DNA of 14,240 nt from the NCBI GenBank assembly GCA_964540925.1, contig CAZIOR010000017.1, positions 1 through 14,240 on the forward strand, read 5' to 3'. The translations under genes were made by a program, and so were the position numbers. The stretch's first letter is position 1. Each line of letters begins with the position of its first letter. Shown here piece by piece: positions 13,036 to 14,240 of this stretch. The notes beneath the pieces are model-generated. The model searched no databases. It worked only from the letters and a program-made list of their open reading frames with translations, and was not told where the DNA came from. The stretch comes from CAZFRF01 sp964540925. GTDB lineage: Bacteria > Patescibacteriota > Microgenomatia > Levybacterales > UBA12049.

Positions 13036-14240
13036 ATGTTTTGGGCAGATAAAATAGCAGAAGAAATTATTCAAAGCGGCAAATACACGCCTTATTGGGT
13101 TGATGATATGAAAACCCCATCGGGTTTTTCTCATGTGGGATCACTTATGGGACCTGTAATTCATAGTATGATTTACAAAAGTCTTAAAGATGCAGGCAAA
13201 GACGTTGAGTTTACGTTTGTAATTAATGATTTTGATCCAGCTGATGATTTACTTCCAGAAATAAGAGGAACACATGAGTCAGAGCTTGGTAAACCTTTAA
13301 AACTTGCTAAATCTCCAGATCCAAAATTTGAAAGCATGGCTGATTTATTTGGAACTGACTTTATTAATTCAATTAATAGTTTAGGAGTTAATCCTAAAAT
13401 TCTTTCGTCATGGGCACTTTATCATGAGGGCAAATTTGATGAGGTAATAAAACTGGCCTTAGATAATGCAGAAAAAATTCAAGATATTTATCAAAGAATT
13501 TCTGGTAGTCAGAAAAAAGAATCTGGTTGGCTCCCCTTTCAAGTTATTTGTGAACAATGTGGAAAATTAGGAACAACAAAAGTATTTGCTTGGGATGGAG
13601 AAAAAGTTACATATAAATGTGAGCCAAACTTAGTTAAATGGGCTCAAGGTTGTGGTTATGAAGGAAAAGTTTCTCCTTTTGGTGGTACAGGTAAACTTCC
13701 TTGGAAAGTTGATTGGGCAGCGCACTGGAAAGTTATTGGTATTACTATTGAAGGCGCTGGTAAAGATCATGCTTCTAAAGGTGGATCATATGATATTGCA
13801 ATGGCGATTTGTAAAGAGGTATTTAATTATGATCCTCCATATAAAATGCCTTATGAATTTATTTTAATTGGTGGTAAAAAAATGTCTTCGTCTAAAGGAT
13901 TAGGTTTGAAAGCTCATGATTTGGTAAAAATTTTACCTCCAGAAGTTGCCAGATTCTTATTTGCTAGAAATGGAATAAAATCGCAAACAAATTTTGATCC
14001 TGAAGATAAAAATGCCATCCCAAGTTTATTTGATGATTTTTTGCAGGGAGCAGAAGAATATATAACTCATCAGGCAACGGATTTAGCCAGAGCCTATGAA
14101 ATTTCCAGAATAGATAATGATAAAACTTATGCGCCTGTTCGTTTTTTAACTTTGGCGCAATGGGTGCAAATGCCTAACATGGAAGAAGAAATTAAAAAAA
14201 GAGGATTAGAGGAATGGGCAGAGTATGCCAAAATTTGGGT
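13036..14240 (+). CDS. lysS: Class I lysyl-tRNA synthetase (partial, C-terminus beyond window)
   Basis: 401 residues are visible of an expected 500 or more. It charges tRNA-Lys with lysine. It belongs to the class I (archaeal-type, LysRS-I) family, not the common bacterial class II enzyme: the HIGH-equivalent is FSHVGS (residues 31-36) after a TPSG turn, followed by FVINDFDPADDLLPE, and the second signature is KMSSSKG (282-288) in an ILIGGKKMSSSKGLG context. Four cysteines (C172, C175, C195, C206) probably form a zinc-binding insertion, as in other LysRS-I. WKVDWAAHWKVIGITIEGAGKDHASKGGSYD is the conserved active-site stretch here, of which GKDH is central. The ATG lies seven bases after the preceding gene with no Shine-Dalgarno in range. 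Confidence 0.96.
   Translation, partial: MFWADKIAEEIIQSGKYTPYWVDDMKTPSGFSHVGSLMGPVIHSMIYKSLKDAGKDVEFTFVINDFDPADDLLPEIRGTHESELGKPLKLAKSPDPKFESMADLFGTDFINSINSLGVNPKILSSWALYHEGKFDEVIKLALDNAEKIQDIYQRISGSQKKESGWLPFQVICEQCGKLGTTKVFAWDGEKVTYKCEPNLVKWAQGCGYEGKVSPFGGTGKLPWKVDWAAHWKVIGITIEGAGKDHASKGGSYDIAMAICKEVFNYDPPYKMPYEFILIGGKKMSSSKGLGLKAHDLVKILPPEVARFLFARNGIKSQTNFDPEDKNAIPSLFDDFLQGAEEYITHQATDLARAYEISRIDNDKTYAPVRFLTLAQWVQMPNMEEEIKKRGLEEWAEYAKIW

Noticed and set aside
13652..13867. Out-of-frame ORF inside lysS
   Set aside because: It is in a different frame within a highly conserved stretch of LysRS-I, with no independent evidence.
1..14240. CRISPR array, tRNA, rRNA, insertion sequence or phage attachment site
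   Set aside because: No regularly spaced repeats, no cloverleaf or rRNA signature, no transposase or terminal inverted repeats, and no integrase were seen on either strand.

Overview
This window looks like AT-rich bacterial DNA from the Candidate Phyla Radiation (Patescibacteria), most likely a Microgenomates-type lineage. That placement is inferred from the combination of very compact same-strand genes (many with 1-4 nt overlaps), a class I lysyl-tRNA synthetase, a VanW-family protein, a membrane-anchored DUF192 protein, a cysteine-free cupredoxin and an orphan solute-binding protein with a proline-rich N-terminus. TGA is used as a genuine stop codon (ends of the rmuC and vanW-like genes), which argues against the recoded Absconditabacteria/Gracilibacteria. 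The sequence is a scaffold: two runs of exactly 100 N (11456-11555 and 12660-12759) are placeholder gaps that interrupt genes. No rRNA, tRNA, CRISPR array, insertion sequence or phage gene was found.

Left part, minus strand (1-7422). This is one tightly packed seven-gene unit read leftwards from a promoter near 7444: a VanW-family envelope protein, a small HxGH nucleotidyltransferase (RfaE2-like), a DUF192 protein, the tRNA t6A enzyme TsaD, the RmuC recombination protein, a membrane-anchored cupredoxin, and a UvrD-like helicase with a C-terminal RecB/AddB-type nuclease domain that runs off the left edge. Most junctions overlap or are separated by 1-38 nt.

Middle, plus strand (7462-9835). A divergent promoter drives a membrane-anchored extracellular solute-binding protein with no permease or ATPase beside it. 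It overlaps by 11 nt a nucleotidyltransferase-fold protein of unknown substrate.

Right part, plus strand (9836-14240). A near-consensus promoter and a 68-nt leader with a terminator-like hairpin precede greA. greA is followed after 3 nt by tdh and then kbl, the two-enzyme route from threonine to glycine and acetyl-CoA, with gap 1 falling on the tdh/kbl junction. Two bases after kbl there is a second well-formed promoter (TTTACA, 17 bp, TAAAAT). It is followed by a 14-residue leader ORF containing four consecutive threonine codons, then three mutually exclusive hairpins that end in a perfect intrinsic terminator, then an unrecognised protein (split by gap 2) and class I lysS.

The most interesting object is this last leader (12488-12637). 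It has the architecture of a ribosome-mediated threonine attenuator, lies directly downstream of the threonine-degrading pair, and appears to control a protein I cannot identify, possibly together with lysS. The greA leader also places a terminator between promoter and start codon, so premature termination may be used twice in this short region. Both are structural inferences from sequence and need expression data.
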